DNA of 33,548 nt, taken from the NCBI GenBank assembly GCA_026260175.1, contig JAKCWW010001171.1, forward strand, positions 45,680-79,227. The letters run 5' to 3'. A program made the translations under genes and the position numbers. Under the pieces are notes generated by a model. That model searched no databases. It was not told the DNA's origin and worked only from the letters and a program-made list of their open reading frames with translations. The DNA is from Reticulitermes lucifugus (lineage: Eukaryota; Arthropoda; Insecta; Blattodea; Rhinotermitidae). Below, piece after piece: positions 1-9,517 of the stretch. Position 1 is the stretch's first letter. The number at the start of each line of letters is the position of its first letter.

Positions 1-1
1 G

Positions 2-226
2 TCCCTCAAGGTCCATATCCTTGATGCTCATCTTGATAAATTCAAGGAGAACACGGGAGCGTACTCGGAGGAGCAAGGCGAGCGCTTTCATCAAGATATA
101 CTGGACTTTGAACGTCGCTACCAAGGACAGTATAACGAGAACATGATGGGAGACTACATTTGGGGGCTCATTCGTGAAAATGATTTACAGTATAGTCGTA
201 AATCTCGAAAACCTACTCACTTCTAA
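2..226 (+). CDS. C-terminal end of a multicopy arthropod ORF of unknown function (partial at left edge)
   Basis: An open frame enters from the left edge and runs 74 codons to a TAA at 224-226. It has no stop or frameshift. The peptide is rich in charged and aromatic residues and carries the stretch GERFHQDILDFERRYQG followed by MMGDYIWGLIRE. I recall near-identical C-terminal stretches in many unnamed, multicopy predicted arthropod proteins, with a conserved FHQDI...RYQG...ML/MADYCW-type pattern. This is family recollection and gives no function; a mobile-element origin is likely because of the copy number but is not shown here. No start codon or upstream exon is in the window, so length and intactness cannot be judged. 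The uninterrupted frame could mean a young copy or a functional gene end. Confidence 0.55.
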   Translation, partial: SLKVHILDAHLDKFKENTGAYSEEQGERFHQDILDFERRYQGQYNENMMGDYIWGLIRENDLQYSRKSRKPTHF

Positions 227-710
227 ATGTTTTGTGCTCATGTTTGTATAACTGTAGTATAAATACATGTTAATTCTGATTCATATGTTGTTTTTTTTCT
301 GACTTTATATGAAGGAAAAGACGCAAATTCGCCCGTTTTCTCATTGGAAATAGGTGAATTTCAAAATATCACTGTCCTGGTCACAAAAGAAACGTTTGAG
401 GGGAATAATAGCCATTTTCTATACTTTTTAGATATAAGCAATCAGAAAATAACACTTACTACCCAGGAAAAAAAATTGTGTTACATGGTGTAATGTACTG
501 CATTTTGGCTACAAGCTGGACAACCAAAGAATAATTTTTTTATCGTAGATATCCCATAGTGTCACACAAATTATAAATAGTTAGTATTACTATTCACAGT
601 AACACAACTTTGTGTTGATGGTGAATAATATCTATTTACAAAGAATCATGGTTAAATTTCCGTTAGGGGTAAGAGAATTTTATCTTCATCAAAACGACTA
701 TACCACATTT
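227..710. other. AT-rich non-coding stretch with a small hairpin
   Basis: This is probably the 3' flank of the ORF ending at 226. It holds a T-run at 291-298 and a short imperfect inverted repeat, arms 592-607 and 610-626. I see no coding signature, no splice pattern and no recognisable element. Confidence 0.4.
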
Positions 711-882
711 GGGGCCCACCAAGTCTCCTATTCAGTGGGTACTGGGGGCTTTCTTCCAGTAACAAAAGCTGCTGGAGCGTGAAGCTCATCGTTGGCCTCC
801 AGGTTAAGAAAGCATGCAGCTCTGTCTCCACTACCCCCTATGCCTTCATGGCGTATACAGGGACGACATTACATTTGCCGTT
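711..882 (+). repeat. SINE-B family copy, 5'-truncated
   Basis: It aligns by eye with the 3' two thirds of the SINE-B copies at 6227-6490, 14934-15220 and 24148-24453. Shared blocks are the GGGCCCACC start, an ATTCAGTGGGTACTGGGG block, a GGAGCGTGAAGCT block, a GGCCTCCAGG block and the CCCCTATGCCTTCATGGCGTAT block near the end. The tRNA-like head with boxes A and B is missing. It carries no gene. Confidence 0.7.
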
Positions 883-1929
883 GTCTCTAAATACGTACTA
901 ACGCTTCCCTTCTGATTTTGCTTCTTTAAGTATGAGGTTGAAAATCGGTTATGTTGTCTTGTAGCATTATTTTTGCTGCAAATCATGCGGTTACCATTGC
1001 TAAACCCTGTAGTGTCTGGACACCTTAATTAATATTTTCATTCTTGACATGAGACCTCTGCTTCCTGGCAACATTTTCGCTTGTTCTTTGTTCGTGACTA
1101 CTGTATCAGCTCCTTTCAGATCGAAGTCTGCATAGCACACGATACCGTCCTAAGTGATGTAATTAGTCCAGTGCGAAGTCGACTGTTGAATTGACACAGT
1201 AATTAAACCAATGGCTTGGTTAGGCGGCGATTTGGCGGCCACATGGATTATTCTGTTCCTTGGTGTCTGTCACAAATGAGCGATAGTACATAGTAGCATG
1301 GAATTTATTTTGTACAGAATAACAAACTCGTGAGATTTGGGATTACGAAGTAGCTGACAAAGAATAATATTTGCTGTCTTATGAGGTGTGATGCCTTGTT
1401 GTCTAATATAAATTTACCAACATTACAGAGGTACCTGATTCCTCCACCTTCAGCGTAGAGGAATACAGTAATTCGCTTATGAATAGGGCGCAGAATACAG
1501 GGAGAATGTAGGAAGGAATCAGGGATTGTGGTGAATTTCTCTTTCCGATCTGCCTGCTTCTTTATCTTGCACAATTTATTTCCATCACGGGTTATTTTTC
1601 TACGCTGAATGTCTGCAGAAGATTTCTCCAAAACGTCGATAGGTTTAAACAGACTGCATTGTGTCATGTTCCAGAACGTAGTAGTATTAATTGAATTACA
1701 AGGCTTCCTGCCGGAGTGAATACAGTTTAATATGTTTACCATTTTAGGTATTGTTTTAAAAAATAGATGAGCTCAAAATTTTGGTAAAAAAGTGTAATTC
1801 TGTAAAAGGTTTGTAATAGTGACTGAATCCTTATAACAACATTATACGAGTATGTCCTGTGTTTAAGACGTATTTGATATATGACGTATTCCACATCCTC
1901 TTGTGACAAAATTATGGATCCATGGAATG

Positions 1930-1933
<4 letters not shown>
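883..1933. other. Unassigned stretch; one anonymous minus-strand open frame
   Basis: No repeat or gene family is recognised. The longest open frame is 145 codons on the minus strand (1305-1742). Its translation is low in recognisable motifs and lacks a hydrophobic signal or domain pattern I know, so I treat it as chance. Confidence 0.4.
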
Positions 1934-1963
<30 letters not shown>

Positions 1964-1969
1964 TGTATG
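1934..1969. repeat. (TATG)9 microsatellite
   Basis: Nine uninterrupted copies of the tetranucleotide TATG, preceded by a short TA run. It lies about 70 bp upstream of the LINE fragment that begins near 2037. Confidence 0.97.
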
Positions 1970-2036
1970 CCTAAACTGTGCTTCGGGATTTGAATCTTCT
2001 CCTTTTTCATGTAATTTGTTGCCTTATAGTCCTTAT

Positions 2037-2622
2037 GTAGAATATTTCAACTTTGTGGGTAGCCTAATAACAAATGAGGCAAGTTATACACGCGAAATTA
2101 AATTTAGGATTGCCAGGCAAAAGTAGCATTTCAACAAGAAGACTTTTCACGAGCAAATTGGACTTAAATATAAGAAAGCAACTAGTGAAATGCTACATTC
2201 GGAGCATAGCTTTTTATGGTTCTGAAACTTGGGCACTTCGGAAAAATCGATCAGAAATACCTTGGAATTTTTGAAATATGGTGTTGGAGAAGGATGGAAA
2301 TCAGTGGAACTGATCGTGTCAAAAATAAAGTGTGTTACCTGGAGTCAAGCAGGAAAGAAACATGTTATGTACAATAAGACGAAGGAAGGCTAACTCGATT
2401 GGACACATCTTGCGTAGGAACTGTCCTCTAAAAACACATTGTTGAAGGAAAGATCGAAGGGATGGGAAGACGAGAAAGAAGACGTAAGCAGCGACTGGTT
2501 GACGTTAAGGAAAAGAGAAGATGGTGACATGGAAAGAGGAAGTACTAGATCGCCTTCTCTGGAGAAGTCGCTGTGGAGGGGCTTGGACTTGTCACAAGAC
2601 AGACTAGATGAGGAGACATACT
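2037..2622 (+). pseudogene. LINE tail: end of reverse transcriptase ORF, endonuclease/RT type non-LTR element, decayed
   Basis: Translation across several frames gives the conserved C-terminal tract that follows the polymerase core in a common arthropod endonuclease/reverse-transcriptase LINE family. It reads VEYFNFVGSLITNE, then FTSKLDLNIRKQLVKCYIRS, then AFYGSETWALRK, then (after a stop and frameshifts) RRKANSIGHILRRN and EEVLDRLLWRSR. At least three frame changes and several stops make it dead. The 5' end of the element is absent, as expected from incomplete target-primed reverse transcription. The same family recurs at 29534-29820. RTE-like affiliation is inference from recollection; family membership is firmer than clade. 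Confidence 0.8.
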
Positions 2623-2649
2623 CGTGTGTTGACTGATTTTTGTTTGTTT

Positions 2650-3231
2650 TTAGGCGCGTTCGCATAGTTGCTAGAAGCGCCTGTTAGCTCCTTCATGTCC
2701 CTTCGCACGTATCAACGCGGATCTTACTGGACGGATTTCCATGAAATTTGATATTGGGTACTTTTATGAAAGTCAGTCGCGAAAATCCAAATTTGGTTGA
2801 AATCAGGCAAACATATCAGGCACTTTACAAGAAGACGTAAGTAGAGTTTCTTTTTGCCGGCGACATTAAATTCCCATGAAAGCGTTCTTTTCGAGTGAAA
2901 TGGTATCAGGCTGTTAGTTCGTCCGTCCGCCTGTCCATCTGTCCGCAAGCATCAGCGCGTCTCCCATAGGACAGATTTCCGTGAAATCGGATATTGGAAA
3001 TTTTAAGAAAATCTGTCGAGAAATCCAAATTGAGTTAAAATCGGACAAAAATATCGTCACTTTACATCAAGATCTAAGTAGGTTTTATTGTTGCCGTCGA
3101 CATTAAATCATAAAACGCTCTCTTCCAGTAATAGGGTATCAGACTGTCAGGATAACCGAGGAGGTATGCTCGGTAAGCATTACGCGAACAAACCGCAGTG
3201 TTACGTTATACGTACATTGCCTGTCTTGTTA
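2650..3231 (+). repeat. Dispersed repeat X with two diverged 240-bp tandem units
   Basis: Unit 1 runs from about 2711 and unit 2 from 2951. Landmarks sit exactly 240 bp apart: GGACGGATTTCC at 2729 versus GGACAGATTTCC at 2969. Both units continue with a GAAAT..GATATTGG block, an AATCCAAATT block, a CACTTTACA.GAAGA/CAAGA block, a CGACATTAAAT block and a GGTATCAG..CTGT block. The left border shares TTTTAGGCGCGTTCG with 11752. The right end (3179-3231) matches 12789-12839. Protein coding is unlikely; the family is unidentified. Confidence 0.75.
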
Positions 3232-3523
3232 CGTTGTTAGGGGTACAGGTTATTATAAAATCCGGGAGCAAATGAATATTGGGCCAATATATTAATAATG
3301 GTTTATGGTCTTGGATTCGATCCTTGCTGTTTGTCACCGAATTAAAAGTAAAGTAGCAAACCGTCAGTCTGTGTTCAACAACATTTCCTCGGGCTGTGTA
3401 TCGTAGGAGATTTTGTTGCCTTTTGTCGCCGTGAAAGCTTCAAGACAAGTATCTGTCGATGCTGTAACCGCAGAATAAATTCCCGGAACTTTGTGTATGT
3501 GTATTATGTACGTACATGATACT
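3232..3523. other. Unassigned spacer
   Basis: Nothing recognised. A GGATTCGATCC-like box at about 3313-3324 resembles a tRNA B box, but no A box or SINE body goes with it. Confidence 0.35.
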
Positions 3524-3765
3524 GGTTTGCAGCCGTGTGGTCTAAGGCTTAGGTCTGCAGGTGCTTGGCTGGTGGGATCGCGGGTTTGAAACCCGCTGAG
3601 GGCATGGATGTTCGTCTCTTGTGTTTGTTGGTTGTCGTGTAGGTAGCGGCCTCTGCGACGAGCTGATCACTCGTTTAGAGGAGTCCTACTGTGTGTGTGT
3701 GTGTGTCTGATTGTGTGATCTAGAATCCTCAAAAGAGGCGGCCTAGGTCCGAGTTGGGCTGTTGC
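3524..3765 (+). repeat. SINE-L copy (tRNA-Leu-like head)
   Basis: The head has an A-box-like GTGTGGTCTAAGGC and a B-box-like GCGGGTTTGAAACCCGC, followed by GGGCATGGATGT. The body has CTCTGCGACGAGCTGATCACTCGT, GAGGAGTCCTACTGTG, a (GT)n stretch at about 3690-3706, GTGTGATC, and the end AAAAGAGGCGGCCTAGG. The same order is seen at 10428-10830, 20313-20555 and, reversed, 21897-22112. The TGGTCTAAGGCG box resembles tRNA-Leu, so a tRNA-Leu origin is inferred. Confidence 0.85.
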
Positions 3766-3864
3766 ACCACAGAAAAAGGTATGTCCTGGTTCAACAAATG
3801 CATTAATATAGGGGGTTTATACAAATGAGGCATTGACAACTGTGATCGATGATCCTCCGTATAT

Positions 3865-3930
3865 GTACAGTCAAACGCTCTGGACGCGGGTTCAAATGCC
3901 ACTGGAGGCATGGGCGTTTCGTGTCTGGTG
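3865..3930 (+). repeat. Probable SINE-L fragment
   Basis: GCGGGTTCAAATGCCACTGG followed by AGGCATGGGCGTTTCGTGTCTGG looks like a diverged B box plus the first bases of the SINE-L body. Both ends are lost. The match is short, so this is a weak call. Confidence 0.45.
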
Positions 3931-4251
3931 GGAGACTTGATACAACAGTCGAAGCTTTCGTTCATAGCCTTATATCTGCAATGAAAAACTGTTCTCAAAG
4001 GTCACTTTTTTCTGGAATATGGCGCTCTGAATTCTGATAGCCAGCCACAGCGTTTCGGATGACTGTGCTGAGTCTGTTTTCATGTAGAGAATGCTTCCTC
4101 CGAACTACTGGCAACTAGCTCCCAAGGCTTGATGACGTAACTTACGGTACCCTTACCTTGTCTGTTCACCGCTGCGAGAACTTCAGAACTCAGTAATTCA
4201 GCAAATCTATGCGGTGGAGAAATCCGGGAAATAATTCCAAGAATGCTACTG

Positions 4252-4440
4252 ACGGCCGTGCCATGGCTCAGGCGGTTAGTCGCCGGACTCTTACCACGGA
4301 GGCCCGGGTTCGATCCCGGGTCAGTCTATGTGGGATTTTTGGTGGGCAAAGTGGCGATGGGACAGGTTTTTCCTCGAGTACTTTGGTTTTCCCCTGTCAA
4401 TTTCATTCCACCGGTGCTCCATTACAAGGAAAAATAAAAA
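4252..4440 (+). repeat. SINE-A copy (tRNA-derived head)
   Basis: The head has A-box-like TGGCTCAGGCGGTTAG (4264-4279) and a perfect B box GGGTTCGATCCC at 4306-4317 flanked by CCC/GGG. The body reads GTGGGATTTTTGGTGGGCAA...TTTTCCCCTGTCAATTTCATTCCA and ends in an A-rich tail near 4430-4440. The order matches the diverged copy at 15632-15768. It is not a functional tRNA gene: there is no anticodon-arm pairing that closes and the body continues. Confidence 0.85.
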
Positions 4441-4489
4441 AATTGATCATCTTCATCACAGGGTTGCAAAATAAGCCTCAAGGCTGCGG

Positions 4490-4577
4490 TGCTACTGCTA
4501 CTACCTCCACTACTGCTACTACTAACACCACGACAATAACAATAAGAACAACTAATACTACTACTACTGCTAACACA
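4490..4577. repeat. Degenerate CTA/CTG/ACA trinucleotide microsatellite
   Basis: An imperfect run of trinucleotides (GCTACTGCTACTACC..., then ACAATAACAATAAGAACAACTAATACTACTACTACTGC). It lies just 3' of SINE-A and may have grown from its tail. Confidence 0.8.
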
Positions 4578-5250
4578 TGTGGGAGAAGTGAGAAATGTGT
4601 AAAAACGTTGGCAGTTGTAGACCTAGCCGTTGATAGGGTTGTGCTGTTATAACTTTGATCTTAACCGTTTCAGTGTTAACCACGAGTATACTTGCTTTCA
4701 GTTGTTGTTTTTGTCTTTTCGCCGACGCTGACACTCGTGTTATGTGTTTTGAACGTTTTCAATTTTCGCACGTCTTGCAATAACGAGAAATAAAATGTGA
4801 AATTTTAAACTTTATAAACTTTGATTATGATAGATATATTCTTAAGCTTTCGAAGACTGACTTTCCTCTAAATTGTGTATGAGAGTTTTGTTTGTATCCA
4901 ACCGAGGACAGTTCGTCTATATTAGAAAGTCCAGTTGGTGAATGCTCTATAGGGAAGTAGTCTGTAATTAGGCTGAGAATCATATGAAGGACATAACTAG
5001 AGGGAGTGAGCAAAATGCAGTGTCTTCATATTAAAACAGGTGGCACCACTGGGCTCTAGAGACTAATGACGGGCTATTTGAAAATTATAATGGACTTTGC
5101 TGTCTTATAAACAGCGGAGATCTTCTGGATCAACAAAATATCCACAAATTTTGTAGAAATATGGCCCTACTCTGTTACGGCAGTTGAAATTTAAATATGA
5201 CATTGGTCAGATATATTAATTTTATAATCCTTACATATTTCCGTTTAAAA
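4578..5250. other. Unassigned stretch
   Basis: AT-rich sequence with no recognised gene or repeat on either strand. Confidence 0.35.
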
Positions 5251-5321
5251 ACCAATATATGTCCGTCAAACACAAATATGGGACAATTATACATAGTTGT
5301 GTTTGATGGACAAACATTGGT
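5251..5321. repeat. Inverted repeat, 25-bp arms
   Basis: Arm 5251-5275 and arm 5297-5321 are reverse complements with three mismatches, separated by 21 bp. Weaker pairing continues outward for about 15 bp (TTTCCGTTTAAAA against TTTATTGTTTCTG). This may be the core of a foldback or MITE; no duplication at the borders is clear. Confidence 0.65.
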
Positions 5322-5344
5322 GTTTATTGTTTCTGTAACACTAC

Positions 5345-6226
5345 ACGATGAATCACCTCAAAGTAGTTCCATTTGACAGATATTGAAAGGAAATATGACG
5401 TTGTTTCAAAATGCTTTTGACAAAATGCTCTACATTGTTTAATAACTTTCACAACATCCCATACCTAGTACTGAACATGTAAAAATTCATAAATTTGAAG
5501 TCTGAAAACTTGGTGTTGAATCATCGTGTAAATTTGAGTAGGCCAACTTAAAAACTATGTAAGCAGTCAACGTTAAATTACTTTGGTATGTGAATGTTTT
5601 GTGTGTTCCATCATCCAATCAGCATATTATGATTCTACAGTGCTTGTATTGTGCATGGCGATAGCCCAGATGCGATTAATTGCCTTGAAACGTTGCGATA
5701 ATTACAACACGGCAACCCCATGACTACAGTCCGGTTCTATTTCTCATAAGGATGTTAATTAGCTACTAAGAAGCAGTAAGTACAAGAGTAACTCCTGCTA
5801 CCTTGCCAAAGTCAGGGAGATAATAATCACGTATGCTGGAAGTCAGAATTCTCTGAGCTGCTATAATCAGTTGGAGCACAAAACTTATTTCTTTAAACCA
5901 CACTTAACCATTGTGTAAAACATGCAACGGGATATATTCCACATGAGAATCGAAGTCTAGAAACTTCCTTAATCGTATGGTGCCCAAAGGTACGGTACTA
6001 TTTAAGGTCTGATTGTGGAATGAGTGTCTCGAGTGAACAACAGCGTGAAGATCCAGTTCATATACAACGTTTGAGAGACTGACTCCATCTTAAAATGGCC
6101 GATCGCCCGAGAAGTCCTCATGGTGTTCAACACCGCGTGCAAGGGGTCCATTACAGGATCCTACCCTTAGCCATGTGAATTTGTTTCACAAATTGCTGTC
6201 ATATTCATTTAATGTCCATTTGAAGA
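5345..6226. other. Unassigned stretch
   Basis: No gene, repeat or RNA recognised. The open frames are short and lack family motifs. Confidence 0.35.
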
Positions 6227-6490
6227 GCCGGGATAGCGTAGTCGGTTTAGTGACCAGGCTGCAGGCTGGACGTCCGATGGATGAACCGTGGTTCCATTCC
6301 CGACAAGATAAAGAGATTTTTCTTTTCTCCAAAGCGTCCAGACCGCCCCTGGGATCCACCCGGTCTCCTGTGCAATAGGTACTGGGGTCTTCGTACTCGG
6401 AGATAAAGCGGCCAGGGAGTGAAGCTGACCACTGACCTCCACCTAGTGCCGAGGCTAAGAATGAGTGGAGTTATGACTTAACCCCCCACA
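6227..6490 (+). repeat. SINE-B copy
   Basis: Starts GCCGGGATAGCGTAGTCGG, followed by an A-box-like GTTTAGTGACC and a B-box-like GTGGTTCCATTCCCG. Then come the shared body blocks CGTCCAGACC, GGGATCCACCCGGTCTCC, TGTGCAATAGGTACTGGGGTC, ATAAAGCGGCCAGGGAGTGAAGC and GACCTCCACCTAGTGCCGAGG. The final CTTTA-type tail seen in other copies is missing. Both strands show open frames through the body, but these are by-products of a GC-rich SINE and are not genes. Confidence 0.88.
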
Positions 6491-6986
6491 CGTTTTTATG
6501 TTTTACACAAGGCCAAGTGAGTTGCCCTTTGAATGCCAGGCCTGTTGTCCTTTCTTTGTCTAGGTAGTCATACCTCAAGCTGCTCTTTATGTTCAGGTTT
6601 TGAGACTGCGCGTTACACCTCTTTATTTGATCACTAGAATTGGAGGAAGAGTACGATTTAAAAAGATTATCATTGCGTTAGTATCTCTGTTATCCACTAT
6701 TATTCTTTCTAAAATCCACATATTCTTCAGTGTTTTCAAGCACCCTCAGAGACCAAAAAAGGCGACATAAAACGAAATGTGAGATTGATGTGATTTCAGG
6801 TTTGTATATAGGAGAGTGGAAAACAGACGATTTTGAACTAAAGAGTATCAAGCATTCTCCAAATTTAATCCCATCCAAAATTATGGCAACAGATACTGAA
6901 GAATGTGAGCCCTTCACTCCTTTAAAGTCCTTCCAGATGTTTGACCTGGCATTATTAAACAGAGAAAAGGTGTTACAAAGTATAAG
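6491..6986. other. Unassigned stretch with an 86-codon plus-strand frame
   Basis: An open frame of 86 codons (6730-6990) encodes a lysine- and glutamate-containing peptide that I do not recognise. Nothing nearby supports expression, so I do not call it a gene. Confidence 0.35.
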
Positions 6987-7006
6987 TTAATTAATTAATT
7001 AATTAA
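6987..7006. repeat. (TTAA)5 microsatellite
   Basis: Five perfect TTAA units. Confidence 0.95.
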
Positions 7007-7149
7007 GTCTTTGTAGTACTTTACCTGTTTTGTCAGGACGTTGAATTCTTTTCTTCTGTCTCATTCTTCTTTGTTTGCATTTTCTTTCAATATGTATATG
7101 CCAGACAATATAAACCATTGATCATCTTCTACAATTATTCATGACTGGA

Positions 7150-7415
7150 ATTAATTCATTTATTTATTTTCATTTAACGACGCTCTCATTAGTTGAAGTT
7201 ATGAAATGTGCAATGGCACGATGAATTAGCAAACTTATTTGAGAAGCATGCGGAAGGAACCTCGTCACCTGATCTGAGGCATTTAGTGGAGGGACTGGAA
7301 GACACAAAAACATGTAAGGGTAGTCGGTCTTTCGGGCTGAGATTTGAACCTGGGACCTCTCGAGTACGAAGCAGGAATACAGCCTAATCGTAGGCGATTG
7401 CGTGGGGTTACAAGT
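7150..7415 (-). repeat. SINE-D copy, minus strand
   Basis: Read on the minus strand, it has a tRNA-like head with a B-box-like CCAGGTTCAAATCTC (complement of 7340-7354), preceded by ATTAGGCTGTATTCCTGCTTCG. About 170 bp of body follows, ending in an AAATAAATAAATGAATT-type tail (7153-7176 on plus). Head, body and tail order fits a tRNA-derived SINE. It is the only copy of this family I see in the window, so the family call is weaker. Confidence 0.65.
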
Positions 7416-8149
7416 AGTAATGTTAAAATTATATTTTGCCTGCAATAATATATTTTGTTAGAAGCAGTCATCCATCAACAGGAAATTCCAAAGGATTTAG
7501 GAATTTTGAATTTGGTGTAATTTGATGTTAACTTGTGTCTTAGGTATTCTTGATTGAAAAATATGTTTGCATTCCAATTATAGAGTTTTCTTTTCAAGTG
7601 TTTCTAGCGATGGATAAGAGTAAAGTATACTCTTGCATCCATCAACACCTTGCTGACTCTGGGTCTGCTACGTTAAATAACAACCATAGTATTTCCTGCG
7701 ACATGAGCTTCAGAGAAACTATAAAATGCAGACAATTCATTGTCTTGTTGTTTGCACGTAGCTAACCCATTCATTATGTTCTGGCATTGACGTACATTTA
7801 CTTCACGCCTCTCACTTTATGTTTTGCGAAGTATTTACGCAGTCTTTTATCGCTGACGAATCACATGCCAATTTTTTGAACACGGCCCCTTACTGACTGT
7901 TCTCATGTTGTCATGAGTTAAAATTATTTCTCTCACGACGAAGAACAACGATTTAATTTTTATTTCCAATGCATAAATGTAATTTAGCGCCTTAAAGCTT
8001 GGTTTTTAATGTTTTGATGGTTGTCATTCCTTTGTGATTTTACTGTCATTACAAACTCAGGGTCATTTTAAAAACAACTCTTATTTTATTTTAAATTGTT
8101 AAGCTAGTAAGAAATGAAGATAATAGAGATACACAAGTCAATATAAATA
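7416..8149. other. Unassigned AT-rich stretch
   Basis: No gene or repeat family recognised. Confidence 0.35.
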
Positions 8150-8652
8150 ACATCTGGAAAATGGGCATTTTTCACGTATGCAGGAAAGCAAATTAGATAT
8201 ATCACTAAAGCCTTTAAAGATACTGATTTAAAAATATCATTCCAAACAAAAAATACAATAGGAAATTTGCTGAAACATAAGAATAGTAAAATCTTTGATT
8301 AGACATAAAGAATGTGAGATGTTCCAATTAACTTGCCCGAATTGCAACGAAAGATATGTAGAACCGCCAGATCATATTCCTTACGTTTTAAAAGAATATG
8401 ACCATTCATTCAGGTCAAATAAAAACAAATCAAAATTCGCCCAAATAATTATTTGTTAATGGACATGCAGTGGGCCGTATAAAAGAAGTTATGGATGTAT
8501 TATATGTAACTAAACAAGGTAAACACATGAACACATTAAAGAAGTTTCATATTCATTTAGAAACTTTAAAGGATAACCAAATGCATGACATGTGCACGGT
8601 AAAACCAAACCACCTGTTCGATGTCATAATAAAAAATAAGCTGCATGTATGA
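8150..8652 (+). pseudogene. Penelope-like element tail: GIY-YIG endonuclease domain, decayed
   Basis: Translation gives KWAFFTYAGKQIRYITKAFK, then DLKISFQTKNTIGNLLKHKN, then a stop (TAG at 8299-8301), then FQLTCPNCNERYVE, HSFRSNKNKSKFAQ and, in another frame, GRIKEVMDVLYVTKQGKHMN with TLKKFHIHLET. This order matches the linker plus C-terminal GIY-YIG nuclease of Penelope-like retroelements, whose usual pattern is IYQLTC..C...YVGQTGRSF...R..EH. Here the GIY position reads EMF and the YVG position reads YVE, and the catalytic arginine tract is unrecognisable. The nuclease is therefore dead, in addition to the stop and frameshifts. The reverse transcriptase part is missing upstream. A hammerhead-like motif at 9268-9305 may mark its 3' end. 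Confidence 0.82.
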
Positions 8653-9267
8653 CGTCATCATGTCCAAAGGCCGCTTGCTACACAAGACTCCTAGACAGAC
8701 AGTCGTAGGTCAAAGCGCGTTAAGAACACAGGAGGTGTACAAAACAGTGAAGAATACACGTAAAAGCAAGTACCCAAAAATTAATATAGGAATAACTTAA
8801 TAGAGAATTCAAGAATAAGAAATATTATGGTTTACCAAACTTCAAAATTATTTACCCCATTTTGTGTATACTTTTATATTCTCATTATAATTATAGACTA
8901 CCCAGTCTACAGGGAAGACTTTAGTTCAAGCAGGAATAAAAAATTGAATGGGACGTTTAAAGGACCTCATGGAGTATTAAAACAATAGCATCAAAACATC
9001 GGATGTAATAATCCATCACTATAAGAATCCACGCACCTCGTACTGCGTACTTATTGAACAGAAAATCAACACGCAACCACAGCTGAAACAAGCTACAGCT
9101 GAGTTAAAATACTTTTAACAGACAATATAACTAAACACACAATAATAGCTACTGTAATAATACTTTTTAAAGAAACCTCAGAATGTAAAAATTTTAAATT
9201 ATGAGATCTCATCTAGTGTATAACATAATATGCACTTTTTACCGTAACATACTGTTCTTATACGAAT
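8653..9267 (+). mobile_element. Probable 3' untranslated region of the Penelope-like copy
   Basis: AT-rich non-coding sequence between the decayed endonuclease and the hammerhead-like motif at 9268. Assignment rests on position only. Confidence 0.45.
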
Positions 9268-9305
9268 CCTGATAATGATCGGTGTGTAGGATTGAAACCT
9301 GTAGC
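9268..9305 (+). ncRNA. Hammerhead-like motif, decayed, at the end of the Penelope-like copy
   Basis: CCTGATAATGATC ... GATTGAAAC CTGTAGC keeps the order CTGA..A, helix II (GATC with GATT, one G-U pair), GAAAC and the following TGTAGC. Compared with the intact motif at 17212-17253 (CCTGATGATGG...GCCGAAACATGTAGC) the core G8 position is altered and the ACATGT palindrome reads ACCTGT. Penelope-like elements are known to carry hammerhead motifs, and this lies about 600 bp after the endonuclease. Confidence 0.55.
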
Positions 9306-9517
9306 TTAACAATTTCAAATACAATAAGAGTTGTGTTTAGTTTCTACTACATGTACGCTAGGTTTAACACCAACAAGATGGCAAATTGTGTGGTCCGTCA
9401 CATATTGCACAGACTGTCAAGAAGTTCTTTGCTTTCAGAATGACAAATAGCTTCACGGTACACGCGTGAATGTATTTTTATTTATGCAGGTAAGAACCGT
9501 AAGACCTTCCCTGCACT

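Noticed and set aside
1305..1742. Minus-strand open frame of 145 codons as a gene
   Set aside because: No recognisable domain, no neighbouring exons or promoter signal, and a frame of this size is expected by chance in 33 kb of low-GC eukaryotic DNA.
4252..4330. Genuine tRNA gene with box A and box B
   Set aside because: The cloverleaf does not close and a SINE body follows directly; a second diverged copy has the same body. The same applies to the SINE-L and SINE-B heads.
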